From NCBI GenBank assembly GCA_017517705.1, contig JAFWYM010000044.1:62001-126000 (forward strand): DNA of 64,000 nt, read 5' to 3'. Source of the stretch: Alistipes sp. (lineage in GTDB: Bacteria; Bacteroidota; Bacteroidia; Bacteroidales; Rikenellaceae). Shown here in pieces: positions 44,219 through 52,630 of this stretch; position 1 is the stretch's first letter, and the number at the start of each line of letters is the position of its first letter. Below the pieces are notes generated by a model that worked only from the letters and a program-made list of their open reading frames with translations, did not search any database and had not been told where the DNA came from. The position numbers and the translations under genes are program-made.

Positions 44219-44512
44219 ATGAAAGCATTCTTTTTATCATATAATCAGGCGCTCACCGACCGTGTGAATAAGATGTTGGACGACCACGGTGTGCGTGGTT
44301 TCACACGCTGGGCGCTCACCGAGGGCCGTGGCTCGTATACGGGCGAGCCCCACTATGGCACTCACGCATGGCCATCGATGAATACCTCGATTCTGGCCAT
44401 CGTCGAGGATGAGAAGGTGGAGACACTTCTCAACGCTGTGCGCGAGATAGACTCTACCACCGAGCAGCAGGGCTCACGCGCCTTTGTGTGGGATATCACA
44501 CAGGCGATGTAG
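44219..44512 (+). CDS. PII-like/CutA-like small protein at the end of the efflux operon
   Basis: 97 residues. The pattern MKAFFLSYNQALTDRVNKMLDDHGVRGFTRW, then a long loop, then NTSILAIVEDEKVETLLNAVREID matches the ferredoxin-like PII/GlnK-type fold (beta-alpha-beta twice). The T-loop equivalent (about 35-50) has GRGSYTGEPHYGTHAW. Small PII-like genes after RND operons are recurrent in Bacteroidota; ligand and partner are unknown. It may sense a metabolite and act on the pump, but that is inference. Confidence 0.75.
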   Translation: MKAFFLSYNQALTDRVNKMLDDHGVRGFTRWALTEGRGSYTGEPHYGTHAWPSMNTSILAIVEDEKVETLLNAVREIDSTTEQQGSRAFVWDITQAM

Positions 44513-44535
44513 TACCAAGCGCTACACTATGCTAA

Positions 44536-44579
44536 GGGGGGGATGACTAAAAAGTAATTTAGTCACCCCCGTTTTGTTA
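44536..44579 (+). terminator. Terminator hairpin of the efflux operon; module 1 repeat, copy C
   Basis: A G run, TGACTAAA (44544-44551), loop AAGTAA, TTTAGTCA (44558-44565), then CCCCC and GTTTTGTTAG. It works as a terminator, and shares CTAAAAAGTAA and GTTTTGTTAG with the hairpin at 22506. Confidence 0.85.
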
Positions 44580-44781
44580 GAATGTGTACCATAAATATTA
44601 CACTGATTATCAATAATATAATTATAGCACACACTTTATTCATTTATTGATTAAATACAAAATTAAAAGGGAATACACAAACTCGATTAAAAAAACATCG
44701 CTTTTGTGGAGTTTTTATTGAAAAAATATTATATTCGCGGCGAAAAAGATACTTAATTACTAATACATTAACCAAACAATT

Positions 44782-46785
44782 ATGAAAACTAACAACTTTT
44801 TTAAATTCCTTCTTATGGCCGTACTTACGCTCGGCGTAGCTGTAGGTTGCCAGGAGGACGCTACCGACGACGGCAAGAAGCCCAACGAGGAGCAGCCCGG
44901 TGACGAGCAGCCCGGTGACGAGAAGCCTGGTGACGAGCAGCCCGGTGAGAATAAGAAGCCCGAGATTGACGTTCCCTTCGTGATGGAGGACTTCACCGTA
45001 ACGCTCACAGCACTGCACTCTGGCGACGCATGGTTCAACATCGAGCCTAAGGACAAGGAGATGACCTACTTCTTTGGTCTGGCTATCAAGGAGGCTATGC
45101 CCGAAACTGACGAGGAGCTCTTTACTACCGACCTCGACTACTTCAACTACCTTGCAGACAACGCCGGTACAACCCTCGAGGCCTTCCTTACCGAGGCTCT
45201 CATCAAGGGCGATCAGGAGCACTACTACTGCGGCCTCAACTCGCGCAACGATTACGTTCTGTACATGTACGGCATCGATGCCAAGGGTCAGGCTCTCACA
45301 GCTGTTAACCAGCTTACGTTCACTACAACAAAGGTTCAGCCTTTGGATTGCAGCTTCGAGCTCGTTCAGGGTACAAACACAACAGCAACATCGTTCTCTG
45401 TAACCATCATCCCCTCGGATGAAACCGTAGGCTACTACTTCGACGTATTCGAGTCTGCATGGTATGAGGAGTACTGCATGAGCGACGCTGCTAACCTCCC
45501 CGAGTTCATTGCCTCATATATCCCCGAGGTAGCTCTGGAGAATGGCGTTGACGTTCCTACGGCTGTAGGTTACATGTCGACCTTTGGTGCTACTGTTGCC
45601 GACTTCACATCTGAGGATGGCATCCAGCCCTCGACAACGTACTACGTATTCGCTATCGGTATTGGTGCTGACGGTACAGCAACAACCGAGGCCGAGGTTA
45701 TCGCCATAACCACGGCACGTCCTCCGATGAACACCTTCGAGGTAACGGAGGCTACGATCGAGGATGACCGCGCATCGTTCTATGTTGTTCCCTCACAGAA
45801 CGAGACATACGTGGCACTCTTCGAGCTCGAGGAGTATATGTACAACGAGGATGGCACGCCACTTACGGACGAGGAGATCATCGACGCAATCCTTGTAGCT
45901 CAGGGCAACAATATCGGCGATCACATCTATAGTGGTACAAAGTCTATCACCGAGTGCCCGATGATTCCTAACAAGGATTACTACTGCTTGGTATTCGGTT
46001 ACTTCGGTGGCGAGGTTACAACACCCTTGACGAAGGTAGCATTCAAGACTACGGAGGCTGATGCTTCGGAGTGCGAGTTCCTCTTGATGATCGGCACACC
46101 CACAACTACAACTTGCAGCGTATCGTTCGATCCCAGCATCGTGCCCACACCTCACATGTTCAACTATATGCCCTATACTACATTCGAGGAGTACGGTGCT
46201 AATGCCGATGCTATCAAGAAGTACAACGATGAGCTTGTTAATAGATTATACAACGAGTGGCTTGAGGAGCACTCTTACGCGATGAGCAAGGAGGAGTGGT
46301 TGTCACGCGCTCTGGAGACAGGCTACAACTCGTGGCTTATCGATGGACTTACACCCAACACTAAGTACGTGGTATACGTTATCGGTATGGTACCCGATGG
46401 CTCATACACCACAGATCCCGAATACCGCGAATTCACCACAAAGGAGGTAAAAGAGGGTCCGCACATCAAGGAGATCTTGTTCAACACCAATAAGAAGAAT
46501 GGTCACATAGGCGCTTGGGTATACCTCGATATGGACACTGAGGTTAAGTGGTTCAAAATGAGCCATATCGTAAATGACGACACCATCTACAATCTCAGCG
46601 ACGAGGAGCTTCTCGTATACCTTGAGGAGGATCACGAGACAACCTTCAAGAACGAGATTACCAACCAGACATACTTCACCATCAACGACAGCAACCTCAA
46701 GGAGGGTGACACCGTTTACTACGCCGGTGCTGCATACGATGCTGATGGCAACGCACGTGTTTATCGCATAACCTGCACACTCTAA
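44782..46785 (+). CDS. Surface lipoprotein with five Fn3-like modules
   Basis: 667 residues. Lipobox VGC followed by QEDATDD, an acidic surface-export-type signal. A linker with four 5-residue units (GDEQP type) comes next, then about five modules of 105-130 residues. Each starts with a short strand (CSFELV, NTFEVT, CEFLLM), has an inserted acidic helix (TDEEIIDAIL, SDEELLVYL), a Y-x-V-x-x-x-G-x strand with aspartate-glycine (YYVFAIGIGADG, YVVYVIGMVPDG) and ends in FTT-like. I recognise no named family beyond the Fn3-like fold. It heads a five-gene operon ending in a subtilase and a lipocalin-like protein; a surface adhesin or protease-partner role is plausible. Confidence 0.75.
   Translation: MKTNNFFKFLLMAVLTLGVAVGCQEDATDDGKKPNEEQPGDEQPGDEKPGDEQPGENKKPEIDVPFVMEDFTVTLTALHSGDAWFNIEPKDKEMTYFFGLAIKEAMPETDEELFTTDLDYFNYLADNAGTTLEAFLTEALIKGDQEHYYCGLNSRNDYVLYMYGIDAKGQALTAVNQLTFTTTKVQPLDCSFELVQGTNTTATSFSVTIIPSDETVGYYFDVFESAWYEEYCMSDAANLPEFIASYIPEVALENGVDVPTAVGYMSTFGATVADFTSEDGIQPSTTYYVFAIGIGADGTATTEAEVIAITTARPPMNTFEVTEATIEDDRASFYVVPSQNETYVALFELEEYMYNEDGTPLTDEEIIDAILVAQGNNIGDHIYSGTKSITECPMIPNKDYYCLVFGYFGGEVTTPLTKVAFKTTEADASECEFLLMIGTPTTTTCSVSFDPSIVPTPHMFNYMPYTTFEEYGANADAIKKYNDELVNRLYNEWLEEHSYAMSKEEWLSRALETGYNSWLIDGLTPNTKYVVYVIGMVPDGSYTTDPEYREFTTKEVKEGPHIKEILFNTNKKNGHIGAWVYLDMDTEVKWFKMSHIVNDDTIYNLSDEELLVYLEEDHETTFKNEITNQTYFTINDSNLKEGDTVYYAGAAYDADGNARVYRITCTL
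44890..44949 (+). repeat. Four tandem 15-base units in the lipoprotein linker
   Basis: 44890-44904, 44905-44919, 44920-44934 and 44935-44949, each GAGCAGCCCGGTGAC or a close variant. They code for EQPGD-type units. Copy number could change by slippage without frameshift. Confidence 0.85.
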
Positions 46786-46791
46786 AGCACT

Positions 46792-47505
46792 ATGAAGAGA
46801 TTATCATTTTTGATGCTCTTGGTTGCTACGCTAACACTTCCGTTCGCATGCTCTGAGCCGGATAACACCGGCTCAGGCAACGGACAGGAGCAGGAGGGCA
46901 ACGGCAACGAAGACGGCGGCAACGAAGACGGCGGCAACGAAGACGGCGGCAACGAGGACGGTGGCAACGAAGAAGGCGGCAACGAGGTTGTTACGTATAA
47001 GCCTGGCGAATACTACAAGAAGGGTCTTGCCGAGGGTATCGTAGCCACGGTAGACGAAAGTGGCGAGCACGGCCTTCTCATATCTATCGACGAGACCGTA
47101 GCACAATGGTCTACGGAGCACAAGATGCTCACAGTCATGGGTGGCGAGTTCTCGATGGAGGATGGCGCATGGAATTGCAAGTATATCCGCGAGCAGGAGA
47201 ACTGGGAGGAGCTATACCCCGCATTTGCGTGGTGTCATGCAAAGAATGCCCCGGGCCTCTCATCGTGGTATCTACCCGCTATTTTTGAGCTCGAGTACAT
47301 ATCCTACAACTTTGAGGCTATAAATACTACCCTCAAGGAGATGGGCGAGACACCCCTTGCCAACGGCGTTAACGACAGCTACTGGTCGTCGACAGAGCTT
47401 GGCGTGCAGGGCGCCTATGCCTTCAGTTTCTACGAAGGCGAGATTGCATCTTACGACAACAATAAACTCGATCGACACCCAGTTCGAGCCGTAAGAAAAT
47501 TCTAA
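46792..47505 (+). CDS. DUF1566-like surface lipoprotein
   Basis: 237 residues. Lipobox PFAC followed by SEPDNTG, then a repeated GNEDG linker (residues about 38-62). The folded C-terminal part has the Lcl/DUF1566 pattern: WYLPAIFELEYISYNFEAINTTL, then NDSYWSSTEL and LDRHPVRAVRKF. This fold is related to formylglycine-generating-enzyme-like sulfatase-modifying domains and occurs in surface-binding proteins. It lies 6 bases after the first lipoprotein and is surely co-transcribed. Confidence 0.8.
   Translation: MKRLSFLMLLVATLTLPFACSEPDNTGSGNGQEQEGNGNEDGGNEDGGNEDGGNEDGGNEEGGNEVVTYKPGEYYKKGLAEGIVATVDESGEHGLLISIDETVAQWSTEHKMLTVMGGEFSMEDGAWNCKYIREQENWEELYPAFAWCHAKNAPGLSSWYLPAIFELEYISYNFEAINTTLKEMGETPLANGVNDSYWSSTELGVQGAYAFSFYEGEIASYDNNKLDRHPVRAVRKF
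46903..46977 (+). repeat. Five tandem 15-base units coding for GNEDG
   Basis: Five units of GGCAACGAAGACGGC at 46903, 46918, 46933, 46948 and 46963, the last two with small changes, followed by a partial unit. The first three are identical, so the array is young. Confidence 0.9.
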
Positions 47506-47521
47506 TTAACACAATTCGACA

Positions 47522-49441
47522 ATGAAGCGTATATTACATTATACCAAGATGTTGGCTGTAGCACTCCTCTTCACTGCCTGTGGAGAGGATGCTCCGGTTG
47601 ACGACAAACCTGCGGTTGATGACCCCACAACCACAGATCCCGCAAAGCTCGAGATCAACGAGAGTTTTGTACAAGTAGCGGTCAAGGGTGGCGAGTTTGA
47701 GATTACATACACCCTCACCAACCCCAACGATAGTGATACGCTCGAGGCTAAGAGCGATGTCAACTGGATTCACGACTTCGACTACTCGATTGATGGCACC
47801 GTGCTCTTCACCGTGGATGCCAATGGTACCACCGACTCACGCATAGCCACACTCACACTCGAGTATGGCAAGGCTAAGGACAAGGTTACCATCACACAGA
47901 GCGGTGTAGGCGAGGAGTCTGTGGAGTACGAGTTCGACATTCAGTACGAGATAGATGGCCCCTACGTTACGATGAACGTCTCGGCAAAGCCCGAGAATAC
48001 GCGCTACTTCGCGTGGTATATGTCGAAAAAGGGCGTAGAGGAGGGTCTCGCACAGTCGCCCGGCGTTGACATCACGATGTACCTCAACAAGGTTGCCGAG
48101 GTGGATCTGTCAAATGCTATCTACTACGGTGCCTATGCCGGCATGGATGCGGAGACTGCTGTGGCAGAGCTTACATTCGTAGGCCCCTCGTCGCAGGAGT
48201 TCGAGCTCAATGGCGATACCGAGTTCTACGGCTTCACGTGTGCCGTGAGCAAAGTGGGTCAGCGCCTCTCGGATGTTGTGATCAAGGAGTTCAAGACGGG
48301 TAAGGTTGAGCCCTCGACTAACGAACTCACAATCAACGTTACAGAGATAAACACCGACCGCGTAAACTACAGCGTGACAACGACAAACCAGGATCAGTAT
48401 GTTGCGATGGTACTCCCCGCAGCCGATGCTGAGGATATGACAGACGAGGAGCTTGTAGCATGGTTCAACGAGCTTCCCGAGATTATCCCCTACCTACACT
48501 TTGGAGACTTCACGACAACGGCACTCAACCTCTCGGAGAATGCCGACTACTACGTATTGGCCTTCGGCTATGAGTATGGTATGCTCACCACCGAGGTGAA
48601 GCGCGAGAAGATACACACTCTTACGATAGACTCAAGCATAAAGGCTAACTTCTCGGTTACGGTAGATAAGGTCACCCACTTCCGCATCAAGGCTACGGTA
48701 GATGCCGGCAATCCGACATGCCTCTATTACTGCGACGTATGCTATGCCGACGAGAAAGCCGAAGACCTTATTAAGGCGGTGCACGAGGCTGCACAGTGGT
48801 TCGTTGATGCAGGCAACTTCCCAGACCTTGCCGCAACGATGAGGTTTATGGGCTATAAGGGTGCTAATAAGTTCGACTTCCATACCCTCGTTCCCGAGAC
48901 CGACTATCGCGTATATGCTGTAGGTATCGACGAGAAGACGGGCGAGTTCAACACTGAGGTATTCTTTACCGACATTATCACAACCCCCGCAGAGCAGGTT
49001 TCTGAGGCACATATCGAGATCTCAGTCGACACTTACTTCGACGGCTACGACCTCATTGAGGCATATCCCGAGGAGTTTGGCGATGCCGATGGTTGGGCCG
49101 TACTCCCATTGGAGGTAACAACGCACGGTGATGTTGTTGACTACTGGTACGACGTATATACAGGCGATCTTACTGATACTACCGAAATACCGGATACGGG
49201 CTTGATCATCGACCTCCAGGGAAATGGCAAGCACAACACTCCGATCACAATGTCGTACTGCTACTTCTACGAAGACCTTACACTTGTATACTTCTCGAAG
49301 GACTCGAACGATAACAATAGCCCCGTAACACGTGTGAAGTTTAAGATGACACCCGAGGGCTGTGCCTCTGTCGAGGATTTCGAGGCTAAGTATGGTGCAA
49401 GCCTTAAGTCATTAGTATACAGAAGTTCACGCGAACTATAA
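47522..49441 (+). CDS. BACON-domain surface lipoprotein with Fn3-like modules
   Basis: 639 residues. Lipobox FTAC followed by GEDAPVDD. Residues about 38-130 are a BACON domain (LEINESFVQVAVKGGEFEITY, VNWIHDF, FTVDANGTTDSRIATLTLEYG, VTITQSG). After it come about four modules like those of the first lipoprotein in this operon (VSAKPENTRYFAWYMSKKG; DMTDEELVAWFNELP with YYVLAFGYEYG; ETDYRVYAVGIDEKTG). BACON domains often bind mucin or carbohydrate. Same operon, 16 bases after the previous gene. Confidence 0.8.
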   Translation: MKRILHYTKMLAVALLFTACGEDAPVDDKPAVDDPTTTDPAKLEINESFVQVAVKGGEFEITYTLTNPNDSDTLEAKSDVNWIHDFDYSIDGTVLFTVDANGTTDSRIATLTLEYGKAKDKVTITQSGVGEESVEYEFDIQYEIDGPYVTMNVSAKPENTRYFAWYMSKKGVEEGLAQSPGVDITMYLNKVAEVDLSNAIYYGAYAGMDAETAVAELTFVGPSSQEFELNGDTEFYGFTCAVSKVGQRLSDVVIKEFKTGKVEPSTNELTINVTEINTDRVNYSVTTTNQDQYVAMVLPAADAEDMTDEELVAWFNELPEIIPYLHFGDFTTTALNLSENADYYVLAFGYEYGMLTTEVKREKIHTLTIDSSIKANFSVTVDKVTHFRIKATVDAGNPTCLYYCDVCYADEKAEDLIKAVHEAAQWFVDAGNFPDLAATMRFMGYKGANKFDFHTLVPETDYRVYAVGIDEKTGEFNTEVFFTDIITTPAEQVSEAHIEISVDTYFDGYDLIEAYPEEFGDADGWAVLPLEVTTHGDVVDYWYDVYTGDLTDTTEIPDTGLIIDLQGNGKHNTPITMSYCYFYEDLTLVYFSKDSNDNNSPVTRVKFKMTPEGCASVEDFEAKYGASLKSLVYRSSREL

Positions 49442-49455
49442 AAGATCTATCAGGG

Positions 49456-51459
49456 ATGAAGCTTAGAGTATTACTTTTAGGCGTATTGCTCGCTGTGGCT
49501 TCGACATCCTGTGTTAAAGAGAAGAGCTCTGAGGTGCAGCACGAGGCTGCACCCTCAGAGCTTCTTGCTCAGAAGCTCATGGGATGCGCCACAATAGAGC
49601 ATAAGAGGGGCAGCATGCTTCTCTACTTGGATGAGGCGACTACGACGAGAGCTCTCGGTGGCGATATGGACGATGTAGTAGCCACGCTCTTCAACGGCGT
49701 GGAGATCATCGCCATGGAGCCCATACTAACACACAAGCCGAAGAACGAGAAGCTCGCACACGAGCTCGGACTACACCGCTGGTTCAGTGTCACGTTCTCG
49801 AGCGAGATGGATGTCGACGACGTGATGAAGCACGCCGTTGTACACCCCGAGGTGTGTGGCGTGCAGTATTGCGCAGGCGTAAAGCCCGCATCTAACTGCA
49901 TTGCGACACCCTACACCCCTAATGCGTCGATGACACGCAGCGAGGATGCCGCCTTCGACGACGTATACTACACCTCACAGTGGAACCTCGAGAATAGGGG
50001 CGACAAGAGTATTGCCAAAACAGCACGCGAGGGTGCCGACGTTAGCGTTCGCGACGCTTGGCGCCTGACGGCAGGTACTCCCGACGTTATCGTGGCCGTG
50101 ATTGACGCTCCCGTGATGTACACGCACCCCGACTTGAAGGATGCTATGTGGACAAACAATGCCGAGCTCAATGGCACGGAGGGTGTCGACGACGACAGAA
50201 ATGGCTATGTCGACGACATCTACGGCTACAACTTCTACCACGAGGGTTGGTCTAATGGCATGATCAACTGGGAGGTCGAGGGCGAAAGTGGTCATGGTAC
50301 ACACGTAGCAGGTATCGTCGGTGCGGTGAATAACAACGGCATAGGCGTGAGCTCGGTAGCCGGAGGCTCGGGCAAGGGCGATGGCGTACGCATCATGTCG
50401 TGCCAGATATTCGAGGGTGGACTCTCTACCGACAATGCCGGCATATCGAGAGCCTTTATCTATGCCGCCGATAACGGTGCTTGTATCGCACAGTGCTCGT
50501 ATGGCTATGATGCCAAAACCTATGCCCACGACAACGCCTACATCAACGATGCTCCTGTGGAGTATCGCGCTATAAAGTACTTCACCGACCCCGAGAACTG
50601 CAACCACCCGTCGCTTGGCGCTAACCTCGCCATCTTCGCCGCGGGCAACGAGTATGCCTCGAACTCGGACTACCCCGGAGCACTCCCTTTATGCGTGTCG
50701 GTGACGTCGTTCGGCCCCGACTTCCTACCCGGATGGTACACCAACTATGGCCGTGGCTGTAACATCGCAGCACCCGGTGGCGACAACCTCAAGAATGCAA
50801 AAGGCGAGATGGCCTATGCCGAGATTCTCTCAACGTGCATCCCCGATGTTGTTGGCGAGTATGCCTATATGTCGGGAACATCGATGGCATGCCCCCACGT
50901 ATCGGGTGTCGCAGCCCTCGGCATATCATACGCCGGCATGCTCGGCAAGAAGTACACGGGCAACGAATTCCGCGATATGCTCCTCACGTCGGTTACCGAC
51001 ATCAACAGCTACCTCAATGGTAGCAAGGAGTATGGCTACAACAACATCCCCACGCTCGACCTCAGCAAATACTATAAGCGTATGGGTACGGGTGCCGTGG
51101 ATGCTTGGCGCCTACTGATGCAGATTGAGGGTACCCCCTCGGTGATGGTCACTACGGGCGTGCAGACAGTCGTAGACCTACGTGAATACTTCGGAGCCTC
51201 GGCTGCCGACCTCACATACCTCGACATCACCGTAAGCGACGAGGCTAAGGAGATTCTTGGCATCAACTCGACGCCTAAGATGAAGGATGGAATGCTCGCC
51301 ATAAAGTGTAACAAGCGTGGTGCTGCCAAGATCACCGTATCGGCCATTGCCGGAGGTGGACAACTCGGTGGCGGCAATAACATGGGTGGCACGGAGATAT
51401 GTCGCGAGGTATCGATCATCTCGCGAGGCGTAAGTTCAACTAATGGAGGATGGTTCTAA
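49456..51459 (+). CDS. S8 subtilisin-like serine peptidase, lipoprotein
   Basis: 667 residues. Lipobox STSC. The first 150 residues act as a pro-region (LMGCATIEHKRGSMLLYLD, FSVTFSSEMDVDDVMK). The catalytic domain has D217 in VAVIDAPVMYTHPDL, H280 in GHGTHVAGIVGA, N in FAAGNEYASNSDYPG and S476 in MSGTSMACPHVSG. The acid motif reads D-A-P instead of the usual D-[ST]-G. A C-terminal Ig-like extension follows. It starts 14 bases after the BACON gene and overlaps the next gene by one base. It may process or be presented by the surface lipoproteins. Confidence 0.92.
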   Translation: MKLRVLLLGVLLAVASTSCVKEKSSEVQHEAAPSELLAQKLMGCATIEHKRGSMLLYLDEATTTRALGGDMDDVVATLFNGVEIIAMEPILTHKPKNEKLAHELGLHRWFSVTFSSEMDVDDVMKHAVVHPEVCGVQYCAGVKPASNCIATPYTPNASMTRSEDAAFDDVYYTSQWNLENRGDKSIAKTAREGADVSVRDAWRLTAGTPDVIVAVIDAPVMYTHPDLKDAMWTNNAELNGTEGVDDDRNGYVDDIYGYNFYHEGWSNGMINWEVEGESGHGTHVAGIVGAVNNNGIGVSSVAGGSGKGDGVRIMSCQIFEGGLSTDNAGISRAFIYAADNGACIAQCSYGYDAKTYAHDNAYINDAPVEYRAIKYFTDPENCNHPSLGANLAIFAAGNEYASNSDYPGALPLCVSVTSFGPDFLPGWYTNYGRGCNIAAPGGDNLKNAKGEMAYAEILSTCIPDVVGEYAYMSGTSMACPHVSGVAALGISYAGMLGKKYTGNEFRDMLLTSVTDINSYLNGSKEYGYNNIPTLDLSKYYKRMGTGAVDAWRLLMQIEGTPSVMVTTGVQTVVDLREYFGASAADLTYLDITVSDEAKEILGINSTPKMKDGMLAIKCNKRGAAKITVSAIAGGGQLGGGNNMGGTEICREVSIISRGVSSTNGGWF

Positions 51460-51920
51460 TGAGACGACTTATATATGCAATGGTTGCACTCGCCATCGTA
51501 GGCCTTGCCGCGGGGTGCAACAAGAATAAGGAGGATGAAGGCCCTAAGGGTGATAACCGTGATATGCGCCTTGTAGGCTCGTGGCACTGCACAGCCGAGG
51601 AGTTTAGCACCGAGGTATACGTAGCGTTCACCGAGGATGGCGCTTTCGACCTCTACCAGCGCTTAGGTGAGGGTCGCTACCGCTTCTATGATGGCACATG
51701 GCAGTACGACGGCACAACACTAACAGGCACATATAGCGATGCTACGGCATGGGGTGATAGCTACACCGTAGCATACCTCGATGACAACACGATGACGCTA
51801 ACGACCACATTGACAGAGGAGACAATGACCTACACTCGCGAGGAGATACCCGCAGAGGTCATACAGGAGAGCATAACACTACGCTCGGAGACGGATAGCT
51901 GCGATGTGAGATTCTTGTAG
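51459..51920 (+). CDS. Lipocalin-like small lipoprotein
   Basis: 153 residues from the ATG that overlaps the S8 stop (TAATG). Lipobox AAGC followed by NKNKEDEGPKGD. The rest resembles the lipocalin-like family of Bacteroidota: LVGSWHCTAEEF, VAFTEDGAFDLYQ, GTWQYDGTTLTGTY, TLTTTLTEETMTYTRE. It is the last gene of the lipoprotein-protease operon, and translational coupling suggests fixed stoichiometry with the protease; an inhibitor role is possible but unproven. Confidence 0.75.
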   Translation: MRRLIYAMVALAIVGLAAGCNKNKEDEGPKGDNRDMRLVGSWHCTAEEFSTEVYVAFTEDGAFDLYQRLGEGRYRFYDGTWQYDGTTLTGTYSDATAWGDSYTVAYLDDNTMTLTTTLTEETMTYTREEIPAEVIQESITLRSETDSCDVRFL

Positions 51921-51936
51921 CACGACATCTACTACG

Positions 51937-52058
51937 AGAGAGTGAATAAAAAGTGTATTTCTGCGTTACGCTCGCCCTCAAAATGCTCATTTACGCCAAG
52001 TAAACTCCGCTTTTTCGGGCTTCGCAGGCCTAAAACTACATCTTTTTATTCACTCTCT
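51937..52058 (-). repeat. Module 2 stem-loop repeat, copy B (opposite orientation)
   Basis: Perfect 17-base arms, 51937-51953 and 52042-52058. The 88-base interior matches copy A (22563-22650, reverse strand) at 82 of 88 positions. The outer arm sequence differs from copy A (AGAGAGTG against GAGGTTG) while staying self-complementary. Confidence 0.85.
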
Positions 52059-52064
52059 AGTATC

Positions 52065-52098
52065 AGGGGCTGACTAAGTTACTTTTTAGTCAGCCCCT
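52065..52098 (-). repeat. Module 1 hairpin repeat, copy B
   Basis: A perfect 13-base stem (52065-52077 with 52086-52098). On the minus strand the loop region reads CTAAAAAGTAA as in the other copies. It lies between convergent genes and may end transcription. Confidence 0.8.
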
Positions 52099-52118
52099 TA
52101 TCTACCCGAGGCAATAGA

Positions 52119-52544
52119 TCATATTACAGCCCTCATAATAGCCACAAGCGTACCATTACGCAGTAGAAGCATATTCTCGGCATCCATCTCGTAGTGCGTG
52201 ACACCCTCAAGCATATCGTAATAGTCGCTCTCAGCCTCGAAGTTAGGACATAAGCGACGTGTCGAGCCAAGGTTGTCGATATGCAGCGCACGCGACTCCG
52301 TGGTGGTATATGTCGCAGTGAGCCTATTGCAGTCACCAGCCCCCGTCACCGTACCATCGGCATGGAAGAGAAGCGTAAAACTATCGCCCACAGGCTGAAC
52401 GTCGCGACCCATAATCTGCACCAGCTGCCACTCGGTGCCCACAAGAGGCTTGGCAAGCTTGGCGTGCTGGCGACAGTGGCAACAGCCCATAGCAAGAAGA
52501 GCGATAAATATTGCTGTGGCGAAAAATAAAATCGTGCGTTTCAT
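52119..52544 (-). CDS. META-domain lipoprotein (HslJ-like)
   Basis: 141 residues from the ATG at 52544 (an upstream in-frame start at 52583 lies in the promoter). Lipobox AMGC (C19 of this frame). META domain: LVGTEWQLVQIMG, FTLLFHADGTVTGAGDCNRLTATY, and STRRLCPNFEAESDYYDML. Such proteins are linked to heat-shock or novobiocin tolerance in E. coli (HslJ), but the function is not defined. It has a promoter that overlaps the ridA promoter. Confidence 0.85.
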   Translation of the reverse strand: MKRTILFFATAIFIALLAMGCCHCRQHAKLAKPLVGTEWQLVQIMGRDVQPVGDSFTLLFHADGTVTGAGDCNRLTATYTTTESRALHIDNLGSTRRLCPNFEAESDYYDMLEGVTHYEMDAENMLLLRNGTLVAIMRAVI

Positions 52545-52563
52545 ACTATTTCCTAAAATATCG

Positions 52564-52589
52564 TTATCTTTGTAGCGCAACAAAGATAA
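52564..52589. promoter_or_regulatory. Face-to-face -7 boxes of META lipoprotein and ridA
   Basis: TATCTTTG on the plus strand (52565-52572) points to ridA, and TATCTTTG on the minus strand (52581-52588) points to the META gene. Together they form a 9-base perfect inverted repeat with an 8-base spacer. Transcripts would overlap at their 5' ends. Confidence 0.6.
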
Positions 52590-52630
52590 TACAAAATAAC
52601 GAAACGTATATACCTTAAACTAATACTAAA

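Noticed and set aside
44536..44579. Plain terminator with no further meaning
   Set aside because: It does fit a terminator, but its loop and tail recur in other intergenic regions, so it is also kept as a repeat.
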